Positions 47,149-59,912 of a stretch of 64,000 nucleotides of DNA are shown piece after piece. Source of the stretch: Protula sp. h YS-2021 (lineage: Eukaryota; Annelida; Polychaeta; Sabellida; Serpulidae); assembly GCA_949752745.1 (NCBI GenBank), contig OX457029.1, positions 9,835,511 to 9,899,510 of the forward strand, read 5' to 3'. The notes beneath the pieces are model-generated. The model was not told the DNA's origin, ran no database searches, and worked only from the letters and a program-made list of their open reading frames with translations. Made by a program: the position numbers and the translations under genes. Numbering within the stretch: the stretch's first letter is position 1; each line of letters begins with the position of its first letter.

Positions 47149-48881
47149 TAACGCTGATATTAAACTATGCATTTAAGATTGTAGTTTGAGAATGCTGTTC
47201 TCATTTGCTTAATTATTTGTACGGTGACATTGTGGGAGGAACAGTTCTGCAGAAACACAACGCCACGCCTACTTTAAAAGTAAAAAAATGTTTAATCTTC
47301 CGATTCAAAATGTTAATTCCTCACTGGTTGGATGCTATTGATTAACAAAACGAGCACCTCAATGAAATGGATGGATATATGTAATAATTCAATGGTTTAT
47401 TGCTACAATTGATGTAGGTTAGTTCGAGACTATTGTAATGCGGCTTGAATAGCTGCAACAGAAAGTGCTTGTGAAAAACGTTCTCCATATATATAATGGC
47501 GTATTACTTTTATTATATGCTTCACTTCAGGGATACTTCTGGCTTAATTTGTTTAGTTTATAGCAAACATTTTACTCCCTTTGTACGCTTAGTTGGGGCG
47601 ACGCGGTATGAATTACGCTACTGGATGTGGATTTTCATTTGGCCCTGTTATTGTTGGTGCGTTTTATGTATTTAGTGTATTTAGTTTTGAGTTTGTTTTG
47701 TCAGTGACTGGCCCAGTTTTTGTGTCCTTCTCAAAAGAGAAACGAACTAAACAACCGAGGTCTTGAAAATATCTCCATAAATTAAAACGAGGCCGGTTGC
47801 AGGGTGTTCGAAAATATTGCATCCTTGTTTTTTCATCATTTCTTTCTGTACTGGGGTTTTGTGGCAACTAATGAATTGAAAGATGAAAACACTACTATTA
47901 AAGCACTTTTACAAATAAAAATGATATGAAACCTGTCAATGCTTTAAAATTGCCTTTTCAAATAAAATGCCCAAGCAGATTTTGATATTCTATTCATTTA
48001 AACAGGATTTAGTTCTTTCAATAAAAATTTAATCCTTTGGTCGATTAGATAATTTTCACTATGGAGTCCTATCTCTTTACAGGGCAACTACCAAATACAA
48101 GCAATAAGGGATTACCTGTCAAAGAATTCCAGCTTTAAGATAAACTATGTACAAGTCAAATATATTGCGACGTCAGATTTTGTTGTACTTAGGTATCTAT
48201 TTTCTGAACATTCATTATAAGGAAAATACTGCACATAAATAATTCGCAAATTTTACAGAGAATAACCTGCTTTTCTTGTTTTTCTTTTTTCTTTTGTAAT
48301 TATTGCTTCTATAATTATTGCTCTCAGTAACACAATCACAATGTTCTTGATATGATTAAATGTATGCATATATATTTTTATATATAATAGTACAACCATA
48401 AATATTTATAAACCTTCTTATTTATTTGAAATCTATAGCGTGAATTCGCAGTAATGCAAAAATTTACATGTGAATTTAATATCATGAATAAATAATTAAT
48501 CATTAATTAAGTAACTTTAAAAAATGTTTTAGACCAGCCACACAAAAGTAGTCCTCTGGGCCACACACCTCTCCAAGTACAATTGGGCTCAGTAATTTTA
48601 TCCTAATTCAATGAGCATTAAATATGAAATAGTAAGATCTATATACACAAATAAAATTACTTCTTTCGGTATTGAACACGAAACACACTACAGAAAACAA
48701 AGCTGTTAACACTGTCGGGAGATCTATCATTGTTTATTATAATAAACCAACATAAAATTTGCAGAAAACAATTGAATAATGCATGCTTCTGTTACTGCTT
48801 TTGAAAGTATATCAAATGGTCTCACAGGGCCAACAACAATTATTTCTCTCTTCGTGATCCATATGCATTGTATCTGCCCCG
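47149..48881. other. non-coding
   Basis: Contains TTTATT near 48733, a possible minus-strand polyadenylation signal for the nucleotidyltransferase gene ending at 48882. Nothing else recognised. Confidence 0.5.
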
Positions 48882-51083
48882 TCAAAGACTTTCGAGTTCT
48901 TTATTCACATATGTTGACTCAAGAGAATCATCACATACTAAATTGTCATTTTCTCTGGCTTCTACAATGCAATCTGTGCGTCTTGGAACTGCTATTTCCT
49001 CCTCAACATCGTCGAATATTACTTTGCAATCTTTCTGCAAACACCACTCCCTGTCATAAAGGCAAAACTTTCCTTTCTCTGACACGTCAAACTCTTGTCT
49101 CTTGTTTTCTTTTTGCATATTTTTGTCATCTCGCGAACAAAACACGGATAGTAGTGACGTATTTTGTGGTTGATTTACTTTGATGTATTGTCTTAGCTGG
49201 CGTAAAATGCAGTCTACGACTATCAACATAGAATCTCGTTCTCTACAGCACATGCCTCTGTTTTGTCTTATCTTTTCGTCATAATGAGCTTGAAATCCAG
49301 GTGCGCAAATCACAAAATCAATGGCTGTATCATACTCATCATATTTTGTCTTGCTATTTCGGAAGAATTGGGGTATCCATCCTTTCAATAGAAATGTCTT
49401 TAACTGCTCGTATATAATGATAGCCCAAATGAATTTGTCATGACATTTGCCTTTTTCACAATTGTAGTATTGTGTGGCAAAGAAAGTACATGTTTTTAAA
49501 TAATAGGTTTTAAGTAATTTATGTAGATCATACTCCAGCGAAACATCCATAAATCTTTCGCGCTCGGAAGATGACAGCATCGAAGGATGTCGAACAGCCT
49601 TTGCAAGCACGTATCCGGATTGAATATGAGAAGGCAAATTTCTTATTATGCTATTCTCAAGAACAGAATAACCAATTTCTGGTTTACCTTTATTCCTAGG
49701 AAATGTTGCTTGTAATATAGATTGCGCGTTGATTGGCATAAAGGTATGATGTGGCAGATGATAGTGAGCACTGAAGGGAACACACAGTACGAGATCTATA
49801 GTGATTCGCATATCCAGGTAGACCTCTCCTCGCCATCGCAGATTAACACATGGGTAACTTGTTCCAGTCTCTGATATATCATAAAAGGATTCTATGTTCA
49901 AACTAGGATTACTACACATTGATTTTGGATAAGTTTTCAAAATCTCACAAACAATGTCCCAGATTCGGTCTAAATCGATATTAAATTTGCCTCCTTCATA
50001 AGTTATTTCTACCTTTTTATCACCTTCATAATGCATTTTCAGTTGGCGTCCCAGAGGTGCGAAAATAAGCAAGAAGTCAAATTCATCGGGATAAAATGTA
50101 CGTGTTTGCTCACGAGCACTCCCAGCAAGAACCGGGAAACATTTTAGCATCGGATGGCTCAGTGAAATCAACTTACACAGATTAATTAAGAAGCAATGTA
50201 CTGTATTGTACACATCTTCGGTCTCTTTTTCTATCCGCACTAATTGAATTTGTTGTAGCATATCTGTGATTAAACTATTTGCGCTTACTTCTTGTTTCAT
50301 GTTTTGTGCAGACACTGATGATATCAACAACACGTCCTGTTTTACATACCAATCTTGTATTTTTTCTAATGAATTTGCTTTTAAAGACTCCCTTAGAATG
50401 TTAAAAAGCGCACTATCGTTAGGTAAAACCTTTGAGTTCAGATAATTCCTAGCAAGCTGCCATGCATCCTCTAATGGCAGTGTTTCTTCTTTGATAATAT
50501 TGTGGTTAATTAATACATCTACATGTCTAACAATACCTACAGTACACACTATTTTGATTAAGCGATTGTGATCTTCCATATCCAAGTCATCGCCAAGACA
50601 TTTCTCATAAAAAGCGTATAAGCGCTCAACGTCGTCCCGCATTTTTACCTTTCCCGTATCATTAGCTCTATCTACCGTGCCTTCTTTGATCTGGCTATGC
50701 AGCCAGAGCTTGTCAAATTCCTGAATTATACTTGATGAACAGTTATTTTTGATAGCAAAAGAAACCAGTGACTGAAGAGCTTCCTCATGTTCTGGCCTTA
50801 TATGAGATGCTAATGCATCCGACAACATTCTCATCATTGTTTTATTTCTATTACTTATAACAAATTTGAAAATTTTAGTTACATAAGAATGCATATTAAT
50901 GTCAAAATGCGGGGCGGGTGGTAGATGTGTGAGGAAGAGACGCATCAAAGCGGCGTCATTGCGACCAGCGGCGTTGTACAAGCACCATGGAGTGACTTCA
51001 TGCTCTCCTTTCTCTAACACAGCTCTTACTTCTGGTATATTACTGCGTTGTATAGGATCCAACAGTTCTCTGGGCAGATCCAT
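48882..51083 (-). CDS. Mab-21/cGAS-like nucleotidyltransferase with ankyrin-like N-terminus
   Basis: A single 733-residue frame; the start is placed at ATG 51083 (MDLPRELL) because no ATG lies further upstream in frame. Residues about 10-70 look like ankyrin repeats (EVRAVLEKGEHEVTPWCLYN, AAGRNDAALMRLFL). The nucleotidyltransferase core has GS at 322-323 (LAGSAREQ), acidic E334/D336 in DEFDF and D430 in RITIDLVLCVP, then a helical Mab-21 C-terminal lobe (GYVLAKAVRHP) and an acidic tail. All three catalytic positions are acidic, so synthesis of a cyclic dinucleotide after ligand sensing is plausible, as in animal cGAS-like receptors upstream of STING. Single-exon coding, no signal peptide. Confidence 0.85.
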   Translation of the reverse strand: MDLPRELLDPIQRSNIPEVRAVLEKGEHEVTPWCLYNAAGRNDAALMRLFLTHLPPAPHFDINMHSYVTKIFKFVISNRNKTMMRMLSDALASHIRPEHEEALQSLVSFAIKNNCSSSIIQEFDKLWLHSQIKEGTVDRANDTGKVKMRDDVERLYAFYEKCLGDDLDMEDHNRLIKIVCTVGIVRHVDVLINHNIIKEETLPLEDAWQLARNYLNSKVLPNDSALFNILRESLKANSLEKIQDWYVKQDVLLISSVSAQNMKQEVSANSLITDMLQQIQLVRIEKETEDVYNTVHCFLINLCKLISLSHPMLKCFPVLAGSAREQTRTFYPDEFDFLLIFAPLGRQLKMHYEGDKKVEITYEGGKFNIDLDRIWDIVCEILKTYPKSMCSNPSLNIESFYDISETGTSYPCVNLRWRGEVYLDMRITIDLVLCVPFSAHYHLPHHTFMPINAQSILQATFPRNKGKPEIGYSVLENSIIRNLPSHIQSGYVLAKAVRHPSMLSSSERERFMDVSLEYDLHKLLKTYYLKTCTFFATQYYNCEKGKCHDKFIWAIIIYEQLKTFLLKGWIPQFFRNSKTKYDEYDTAIDFVICAPGFQAHYDEKIRQNRGMCCRERDSMLIVVDCILRQLRQYIKVNQPQNTSLLSVFCSRDDKNMQKENKRQEFDVSEKGKFCLYDREWCLQKDCKVIFDDVEEEIAVPRRTDCIVEARENDNLVCDDSLESTYVNKELESL

Positions 51084-53060
51084 GATATTCACAAATGGTT
51101 TTTTAATAACAATAATCAACAAAGTCTTTCAAATGCCTTAAAACAGTACTCAATCAAAGACAATATTAGTGTGTATCATAAATAACTTTTTAATTAAAAC
51201 ACTTTCCATGACATAAGAGTTAATATCCAAAAGCCCAATTTACCCATAAAAGTAGCATACCATGGGAATATAAAGTACTATTCGGTATTTAATAGTTATT
51301 TACAGACTACCCACAGCAGAGTTTTCTATTGATTTTCCAATACCTAGGTATGCATGGCTTTAAGCCTGAAGCATTAGGTTGTCAAGGTCGCTGTTAACAG
51401 TAAGCAACGCCGGCATTGTAAGGGGCAAGCAAACACAGCAGAAGGCTAAATCTACTTGTGAAAAGATTTTCTCAAGAATCAAAGCATTGTAGCATGTCGT
51501 GGTACTGTTTATAAAGCCCCTTTTAGTTTGCCAAATAAATCATTGCAATCTTTGTGTTTAAAAATGGAAGCGTGATAGATAAATTAACATGATATGAATA
51601 GAACTGCAATTGCATGTGATAATATATGATCCCATCAATTTCTGTCGATGTTCCCGTTTACACATTCGTCAGAAATCTGTTAGATTCAAACTAATTTATA
51701 TGTCGAAATTTACACAGGAAAGTTTTCACTTTTTTGGAAGGCCAGCCCAAGCTGACCTTCCTATAGTGCTACATTCCGCTTGGGGGATTTTTTTTGAGAC
51801 GGTTCCAATTTCAGTCATAAATTTACTTTCATTCATAGTATATTTACGTTCATTGATGAGTCAACTAATAGTAACTACAGTGGACCAATGAAATATGAAG
51901 ATTTTTGTGATGTCATGCATCTGCTTTGAATATTGATCACCTCCCATTGAGGAACGTATTAGGGTTTGTCTCAAACATTGAATGAGTAGGACATTTATTG
52001 CATTTCGTCTGAAAGAAGCTAAAAACCGCGACTTAGGAATACTGGACCATGAAACAAGTCGCAACTTGTCGTCTAGATTTGCCATAGTCACAGCGATTTG
52101 TTAACCTGTGGATTGTGGCTTACTATTTTGTTATTGAGTTTTGGCCGATATTCTTTGAACTTCGATAGCTTATTGATTTTGTTTCAAAGAGTCACTGTTT
52201 TCATGAAATATTAAAACATTTTTTTGAATAGATTAAAAAAATACAGAGGCATTTTTATGGGTTTCGTGGCAATACTTTCTTTAGATTGAGCATTGAAGTG
52301 TGACTGCATCCGTTATTGACTTGTGTGCCAGTGCTGCCCTGCAGTGTTAGCTCGTGGTAATCGTTGCCAGCGGAGCGGTTATACTGCATTTGGTTCATCA
52401 GTGACTCATTTGCTGCGCACTTCTTTTTTGCTGTTTTTGAAAGTAGACTGTTCATGTTTTGGCAACACGGCAAATGTGAACGGTTGAGTACGGAAGCACA
52501 GAGCATTTTACTCAAGTTTTGTTAGGAATTAAGTTGTAAAATGAATCGAATATTTGTTTCTTTATCCAACTTAAATCTCTTATACAACTCCCTTCAAATA
52601 CATGTGTATATTGTGGCAGAACATGGCCTTCCACCGATGCTTTTAGCCTAGTTAAAGTTTGATGATAATATTTGGTGGACTTCTTCAAGGGAACACTAGC
52701 CAGTCTCTTGAGAATGATCAGATTGAGACCGAATTTCCTGTACTTTTTTCGGAATTTTCACAGTTACAGTCACCATTGTACTTTTACACAGTCACCATAA
52801 AATCACGGTAGATAGTTTAGGCAGTAGTAGATTTGGCACGTGTTAAGAAATGGCATCCAATGTAGTAGCCCATCTGATCCCATCCACAGGACAACTTTTT
52901 CCAGATGGGTAGACTATCCTAGCGATCCCCTTAAGATTTGTCCTTTCCCCCATAGATTGTAGTTATTGTTTGACGTTTCATTTGTCACCTTCGAAATTTC
53001 ATTTCGAATTACATTACTTGCATTTAGCGCTACTTCCACTAATGGAGTCATTCCGGGAAA
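51084..53060. other. intergenic, no gene seen
   Basis: Promoter region of the 51083 gene on the minus strand and probably the left end of the DIRS element. No clear terminal repeat found. Confidence 0.5.
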
Positions 53061-53872
53061 ATGGAAAAAATTGTTTCCGATCTAAGTGATCTCACTAGTG
53101 CTGTAAGAAAAATTAGTGAAAACTTAAATATCATTGATAATAGACTTGAAAAGTGTGGATCTTTTATGCAAAGGAGTGAGGAACGTGACAATAACGATCA
53201 AGAAAGTTTCTCTCGTGGGAATCGAGTAGAAACCGATAATACTGCCCAAGGTGCAACCAGAACAACGTTTTCCAGTTCAGAAGGTCCAATAGATTTCTCT
53301 TCTGTGGATATTTTGGGAGAGTTTCGAGCAATCCGTGACTCTTATAGCCGTAATTCTCTTCCACCCAAAGTAAAACTTCATGCCGAGCGAAATGGCATCA
53401 AAAACGAGGATAAGCCGAAGTATAATACTCTTTTTGCGGTATCAAAGTATTCAGAGACAATTTTAAAGATTTTGTCCGGGTGTGACGGTGAGCACTTGTC
53501 AAAAAGTCAAATTGAAGAAATAACTACATGTGCTACAGCTCTACAGACATATCTGCGTGATGAATACTCTGATCTACTAGTCAGAGGCAGTTTTAATCAA
53601 GAACTTCAACTTGGTTCAGAGCACTTCAACGGAACTCTTCTGCATTTCCTCAGTCTGCAATTAATAATTTGCACACGGCCGCTACTCTGGCTGCTGCAGC
53701 AAATCAACAACCTTCGCGTGGAAACCGTGGCCGTGGTGGTCGTTATTTCCGGAATTCATTTCGCGGAGGAAGTCGCGGTAGATTTCATCAAAACACGGAT
53801 GTATATCAAGCACTCACGAATCAGTCAATGCCTTCGTTTGACCCTTCGCGCAACGACCATGATCAAGGATAA
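53061..53872 (+). pseudogene. DIRS gag-like protein, frameshifted
   Basis: Starts at ATG 53061 with a coiled-coil-like region (DLTSAVRKISENLNIIDNRL), a central helical part, then switches frame near 53620-53640 into an RGG-type basic tail (RGNRGRGGRYFRNSFRGGSR). The tail frame ends TAA at 53870-53872, overlapping the next ATG as TAATG. Confidence 0.8.
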
Positions 53873-55738
53873 TGTTAAAAGGCCATATTAAAAATTGGCA
53901 ACAAATTGCAGCTCCTAGCGAAATCATTGACTGGATTTATCATGGAGTAAAATTAAGATTCCGTAATCAGCAAGACAGTTTCGAATGTGAAAACCATAAA
54001 TTAACACCTGCATATGTACGTTTTATTGACAGCGAGTTACGGAAGTTACTTGAAAAAGGTTCAATTTCTAAAGTTTCCTACAAACCGATATGTGTAAACC
54101 CAATTGGATGTGTACCGAAAAAAGGAAAAAAAACTCCGATTGATTACTGATTTAAGAAATTTGAATAGTAACGTAAAGTGTCCCTCTTTTAAAAATGAAG
54201 GTATAGATACTGTTTGTGAATACCTTCAACCGGGCGATAATTTCATCACGATTGACTTGGAAAATGGTTTTCATCATATTTCTGTTCATAGTGAATTCCG
54301 TACATATCTTGGATTTAAATGGCGTAACCAATATTATGTGTGGAACGTGTTACCTTTTGGCCTAAATATTAGTCCTTGGTACTTCAATAAGCTTATCAGA
54401 TCCGTTGTGTGTTACATTCGGAAAAAAAACAACATCCGTTTTGTTATGTTTGTCGATGACGGAATTTTAATGTCACCTGAAAATATCGAAACAGAAAAAC
54501 AATTCTTGTTAGATGTGTTCAATAACTTAGGCCTGAAAATTAACTACGACAAATCTAGTTTAGAGTATTCTACCACAAAAACATTTATTGGATATGTTGT
54601 TTGTTCAACTCATGAAAATGGTAGTCCTTGGAAATCAGTACCCCAGACCCGTATTTCCAAGCTTCACAGAGATATAAGGCGTGCATTACAATCTGATTAC
54701 ATTAATGCCCGCTTTCTTGCACGAATTTGTGGACAGTGCATCAGTTTCGCGAAAGCAGTGCTACCGGCTAAGCTGTTACTTCGTAATTTGTATGCCGTTT
54801 TGTCGACCCGAACATCTTGGTCGGATAAATTGTTTTTGTCCAAGTCAGCAAAATCTGATTTAGACTTGTGGTTACATGCAGTTTCCAACTGGAATGGGCG
54901 AAAAGTTGAAAAGCGTACTATCGATGCTCAAATATTTACTGATACCAGCGATCAAGGATGGGGAGCTGTATTTAATGGCAGGGAAGCCCATGGATTATGG
55001 ACCACAACACAGGCCTACTAATCAATAAACCATCGGTAACTGCTCGCCGTACTGATGGCAATATTGTCATTTCAAGACTCGTTACGTGGCAAGCACATTC
55101 AAATAGTGACAGACAATATCTCAACGGTCGCATATTTGAATCATCTAGGGGGTCCATCTACAAGTTTGACAAAAGTAGAAAGAGCAATTTGGATCACTGC
55201 GACAAACCTTCAATTATCGCTCGAGGCAAAGCATTTGGCAGGCCGCTACAATGTTCACGCCGACCGACTGAGCAGGATAAATCCGTGGAGCACATACAGT
55301 TGGTCAAAGCATGAGGCTCTATTTCGACAAATAGACAAAATTTGGGGTCCACATACGTACGATCGATTTGCAGACGTAACGAACCACAAGTGCAAATTGT
55401 ACAACAGCCTGTATTACGACCCTTTAACGAATGGGGTAGACGCCTTAGCTCAGCGCGATTGGGGTGTCCACAACAACTTCGTAAACTGCCCGTTCGCGCT
55501 TCTTCCGAAAGTGCTCAATTTAGTCGTGACCCAAAAAGCAACAGCGACTGTAATCGCCCCTTGGTGGCCCACTCAAACGTGGTTTCGCTTACTTGTGAAT
55601 CTCTCGGTCCGACCGCCCTTAAAATTACCAGATCAAAAATCCATGTGGATGCTCGGAAAAAGACCGGAACCACTCAAAAACCAACATTGGAAAATGTTCG
55701 CTTGGAGAATATCCGGGAAAAGCGCTTGCGTAAGCTAA
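53872..55738 (+). pseudogene. DIRS reverse transcriptase, RNase H and methyltransferase-like domain
   Basis: ATG 53872. RT motifs: NPIGCVPKKGK, a frame change in an A run at 54124-54131, RLITDLRNLN, FITIDLENGFHHI, LPFGLNISPW and the catalytic FVDDGIL. RNase H: IFTDTSDQGWGAVF, VTDNISTVAYLNHLGG, and HLAGRYNVHADRLSR. Two in-frame TAA codons (55019-55021 and 55037-55039) interrupt RNase H without a frame shift. The C-terminal part (YDRFADVTNHKC, NCPFALLPKVL, ATVIAPWWPTQTWF) is the region described in DIRS elements as an adenine-methyltransferase-like domain, with NCPF in place of a D/N-P-P-F/Y motif. Confidence 0.9.
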
Positions 55739-56714
55739 ATTGGTCGGGTAGGGCTGCATACCAGATAAGGTTTTCTCTCGCACCTTCAACTTTGAGTACG
55801 TATAATCGCATTTTGACCAAGTTCAGAGAACATTGTTTACTAGTAAATTCTAAGTTTCCACCAAAATCATCTGCCATTTTTTATCGCTAGTTTTTTGTGC
55901 TCATTGTGTGACACATCAGAAAGACCAAAATCAGCCTTGTGTATTGCCCAATCGGCCATTAATAATTTGTACAAAGTGTATAACAGAGAGTTCCCAGGCT
56001 GGAATGATATATCAGACCTAGTGAAAGCACTGATTAAATCGGGTACTTGTAAAGTTTTGCAGAAATCGACTGTGTTACCCAGGGAACCATTGAAAAAACT
56101 ATTCGAAACGATGGGCGATAATAGCGATATGTCATTGAAATTGTTACGTACAAAAACTATTGCTTTATTGGCAACTGTTTGTATGTTCGCCCCTCCGATA
56201 TTGCACCTAAAGCGGTCCGTTTCGATGCGTCGAACGGCAAGGCGGAAAAGCTAGTATTCAATATAGACGATGTATGTTTCCATGAAAACGGTCAATTATC
56301 GCTAGCTTTTAGGGGTATCAAAAACGATTCTAACAGAGATGGATTCTGCATAACGATACCACCGAGTGATGTTCCATATCTGGACCCGGTTTCTGCTCTG
56401 CGAGAATATATTTATCGAACTGAAACAATGCGTCCGGCAGGCAGCAAACCAGTGTTTATTACTCTAACAAAACCGTATCAGGCTCTTTTTTCAGCCGGTG
56501 TGGCTCATGTTTTGAACGAATGTATTGCCATGGCAGGGCTTGGGTGTATTCAGCAAAGAGTTTCAGACCCACCGGTGCTACTCGTGCAGTTGAGGGGGGT
56601 TGTGATCCAAAGAAAACAATGCGTATCGGTCGCTGGAAAACCGAGACAGTATTTTTCGAACACTATGTTCATGACAAATGTCCTGACAATTTTACAAATA
56701 TAATTCTGAAGTAG
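55342..56714 (+). pseudogene. DIRS tyrosine recombinase, broken in three frames
   Basis: The N-terminal SAM-like part (APSTLSTYNRILTKFREHC) is in one frame to 55890, the middle (AIAQ..NNLYKVYNREFPGW, LLRTKTIALLATVCM) in a second from 55895, and the catalytic part in a third and first: RPSDIAPKAVRF, then SFRPTGATRAVEGG and IGRWKTETVFFEHYVHD, with the R, R and Y positions of the family visible. At least three shifts, so inactive. Confidence 0.85.
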
Positions 56715-57299
56715 CGTTACATGTTTGTTGCCTCAAGTTTGCATTTAGTTCAGTCGTAATTAAGAAGTATTACTTTTCGTCCTGTGTTCATTTGTAAGTA
56801 TTAACGTTACTAGAATTATGAAATTCTGGAATTGGGCAGCATTTCAGGTTCTTGCATTTAGTAAGTTGATACATAGCACACATTGCCACAATGAGAAATG
56901 TAATCTAATTTGGTGACCGGTTACTCTGAATTAGGCATATTACAAAATAAAACGTAAAGACAAGTAACGTAGATTTACTTCAAATATACTTTAAGTCGAA
57001 AACTAAATTTTTAATACTCCATTTATTCTTTTACTTAATCACTTAATCACTAATTTTTACTTAATATTCTTATCAGCATAGGGCCACAAATCTAATAAAT
57101 TAAAATTAAAATTAAAAAAATAATAAATATCACACAGCTCAAGCAATTGAGGCGAGCCAGTTGGCACACTTGGAAGAAGATACACTAGGCTGGTTTGGAG
57201 CTTATTAGGCTTATTAAGATCCGAATAAGAACAAGGACACTTATTCTCTGCCTTCAACTACAGTTTTAAGACTTTAGAATGAATTCCTAAGTGATACAC
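56715..57299. other. non-coding
   Basis: Nothing recognised; includes the unresolved right end of the DIRS element. Confidence 0.4.
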
Positions 57300-58790
57300 A
57301 CTTTGGTCAATATTTTCCCTACTTTTTGGTGAGAAAAAGCAACAGCAACATTAGATCATATTTAATGACACGAAGTCTATATCACAAGCATAGATTTAGT
57401 TTATTTAATTTTGTTCGCCTTTATTTTCGCTAATTTTTTGCGAGTTGCAAAATACTTAATAACCAAAAAGACAAGAGGACGCCTGGACCTCCCTACCTTT
57501 AATAACAATTTCATGACTTTTCCACAAAGATCCTATAAGATGATATCTTTTTCATAAATTAGAATTTAGGTCAACAGCTTTTTTGTAGAGGGTCAAAGAA
57601 AAGTAAAAACAAGACAGGTACTAAAGTCTGTAAAGCTGAACCAACATTTCCAGATAGTAAGTCTTCCCATCTCACCATTTAAATTTCAATAATAATTTCA
57701 TTTTTTTCCTATTCTTCCGACCGTTTCAGGCGAATTAGCAATAATAGTAGTAGCCAGATTGTTACCAATACCTGCTAACTTTAATAAAAACCTAGAGAGA
57801 TTGAGGCCATATACTGGTGTCAGTTAGGATTTCAATAAGAATATTGTTTTGCCAATATTTTCACTACTTTTCACCAGCACCAGTACTGGTGTCCGCTTCC
57901 GTTATTCAAAATTTTTAGACGATAACATCTCTAGCATGAGTTACGATTTTTCGATTTTAGTAAGAAACGAAAAAAGTGATATTCAGGTACCAAGTACCAA
58001 GTACCAATGGCTGCTATCTCCAAGCAAAACCTAAAGAGAATAAGACCATTTACCTGCAGTCAGTAAACATTTTAAAAAGAAATTAGATTTCCGCCAATAT
58101 TTCTGCCAATTTTTGGCTAAGCAAAAACAAAAACAAATGGAAACGTCTGTTTTTCTAATTAAAAATTCTAAGACAGCATAACTACAACCCGAGTGTAGTT
58201 AAGATTTTAGTAGAAATTGTTTTTGCCAATATTTCCGCCATTTTTCCCAATTTTTTAAATTATTTTTTTTTCTCCAAACTTCATTTTTTCTAAATTTAGT
58301 TTGTGCATAACTTTGTTCGGCTATGTTTGGCTAAAAATTAAAGCTAAAGCGAAAGTTGTAAGATATTAAAGAAAACAGCTTTGTTCTGTCTAAAATATGA
58401 TAAACAAAAGAACTGAAGTTTAATCAAATTCAGGAAGCATTTGTCCATATATCAGTTGTGTAAGTTTATTTATTTTTCATGGAAAACAGTAATAGCAAAG
58501 TAAGTACCAATGGCCGTTAACTTTCGTTCAAGACAGTAAGGTTCTATCTCTGGTATCATTCATCAAAAAAATTACTAATTTTTTCACCAATATTTCCTCA
58601 AAGCCTTTGTAAATCAAGTATTAGTTGGGTAGATTGCAACTCATGCTAATCTTGCCAAAAATGTCAACAGAGTAAGGCAGTTAAGATTTAACGAAACAGT
58701 TTTTGCTAAAATTTTCGCCAATTTTAGTGTAATCGCCAAAAAGTAACAGCGGATACGTATTGCTCATATTTTATTCAAAATTTTAAGAAA
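57300..58790. repeat. degenerate repeat array (GCCAATATTTCCGCCAATTTTT motif family)
   Basis: Related stretches near 57307, 57850, 58093, 58223, 58583 and 58710 follow the pattern GTTAAGATTT..AGAAATTG, TTTTTGCCAATATTTC, CGCC(AA)TTTTT and AAAAAG(C)AACA. Spacing is irregular (about 130-540 bases). An old satellite or nested repeat; no coding. Confidence 0.6.
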
Positions 58791-59912
58791 TTTTCATTTC
58801 ATTTTCATTTTGTATTTTGTGAATTGCCAAAAAAGTAATACTCAAGAAGGTATCAAGATCCACATTCAATACACATTTCTCTAAATGTCAGTTGTGTAAG
58901 TTTATTCATTATGTCTTTAATTTGATAGAGAAATTGATCAAACATATCACTTAGATGACAAGTTGGTATTAAAAATAAGTTTTCACCATCGAAAATGCAT
59001 GAAAGGCCGTCGTACAGCATCGCCGAGCTGCTCTCATTGGGTAACCAAGGTCTGCACAGAGTAAAATTAACAACATTAAGTTATGTTAAAAAATATTTAG
59101 CAGCGAGATAGCTAGCGAGAGAAGATTGAAGGGCTGTATTGTTAACGTGATGGAACCCTTTATAAGACCTAATGAATAGCTTCATGGACAAGACTGCAAC
59201 GAATGAAGTGGAGTAATCAATAAAATCATTGAACGACTGGTTAATTTGCAGTGACAAAGTACACAGTGAAAGTGAATACTGATGCAACATAGCTCAGCAT
59301 CGTTATAACAACTATACCAAATCTCCCTTAAATTTCGTCTTTTACTATTATACAGCTGTATTTAGCAATATAATATAACGGCATAGCATACATAATGTGT
59401 TTTCTTGCTTTTGGCTTGTAGGAACGTACGAAAGAGCAGCGTTTCATAGCCATAACATATTTTATGATATATAAGTTGAGTTAAGCACTGCGTTAAACAA
59501 ATAGGTAATCTTCCTTATGATGATCATATTTGTCAGACATCTCTCAAATAAATAAGTTTTGGTTCAACGAATTTTGAAGCATTTTGTTTGTGCACAAAAT
59601 AACAGGGGTTGAATATATATTTTTTGATGGTATGAAATTAACACTTTTGTCCTATTTCATGTACCTTGCACGAACAAAAAAAATTTTAATAAAGCATTTT
59701 CCATATATATTTTCCGCAATTCAACTGTGATCGTGAACGAGACTCTCGTCTGTGCGGCGAATGCAAAGATTTATCACTGAGATGCTTATATTGTACGAAC
59801 AATTTATTGAATTCGTTCACATCTCACTCATTCTTTTCCTACGGCTAAAAGTTCTATATGCAATACCGTTACTTATTTACACATTACTGTCAGAAACAGA
59901 CACGGATTGACT
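58791..59912. other. non-coding
   Basis: No gene or recognised repeat. Confidence 0.45.

Larger units (their letters stand above)
53061..56714 (+). mobile_element. DIRS-type tyrosine-recombinase retrotransposon, decayed
   Basis: Gag-like, reverse transcriptase/RNase H/methyltransferase-like and tyrosine recombinase segments occur in DIRS order on one strand, with the recombinase frame overlapping the 3' end of pol as usual. There are several frameshifts and stops. Ends and inverted terminal repeats could not be located by eye. Confidence 0.9.

Noticed and set aside
53164..53364. Antisense frame in the DIRS gag region
   Set aside because: Shadow of the gag-like frame.
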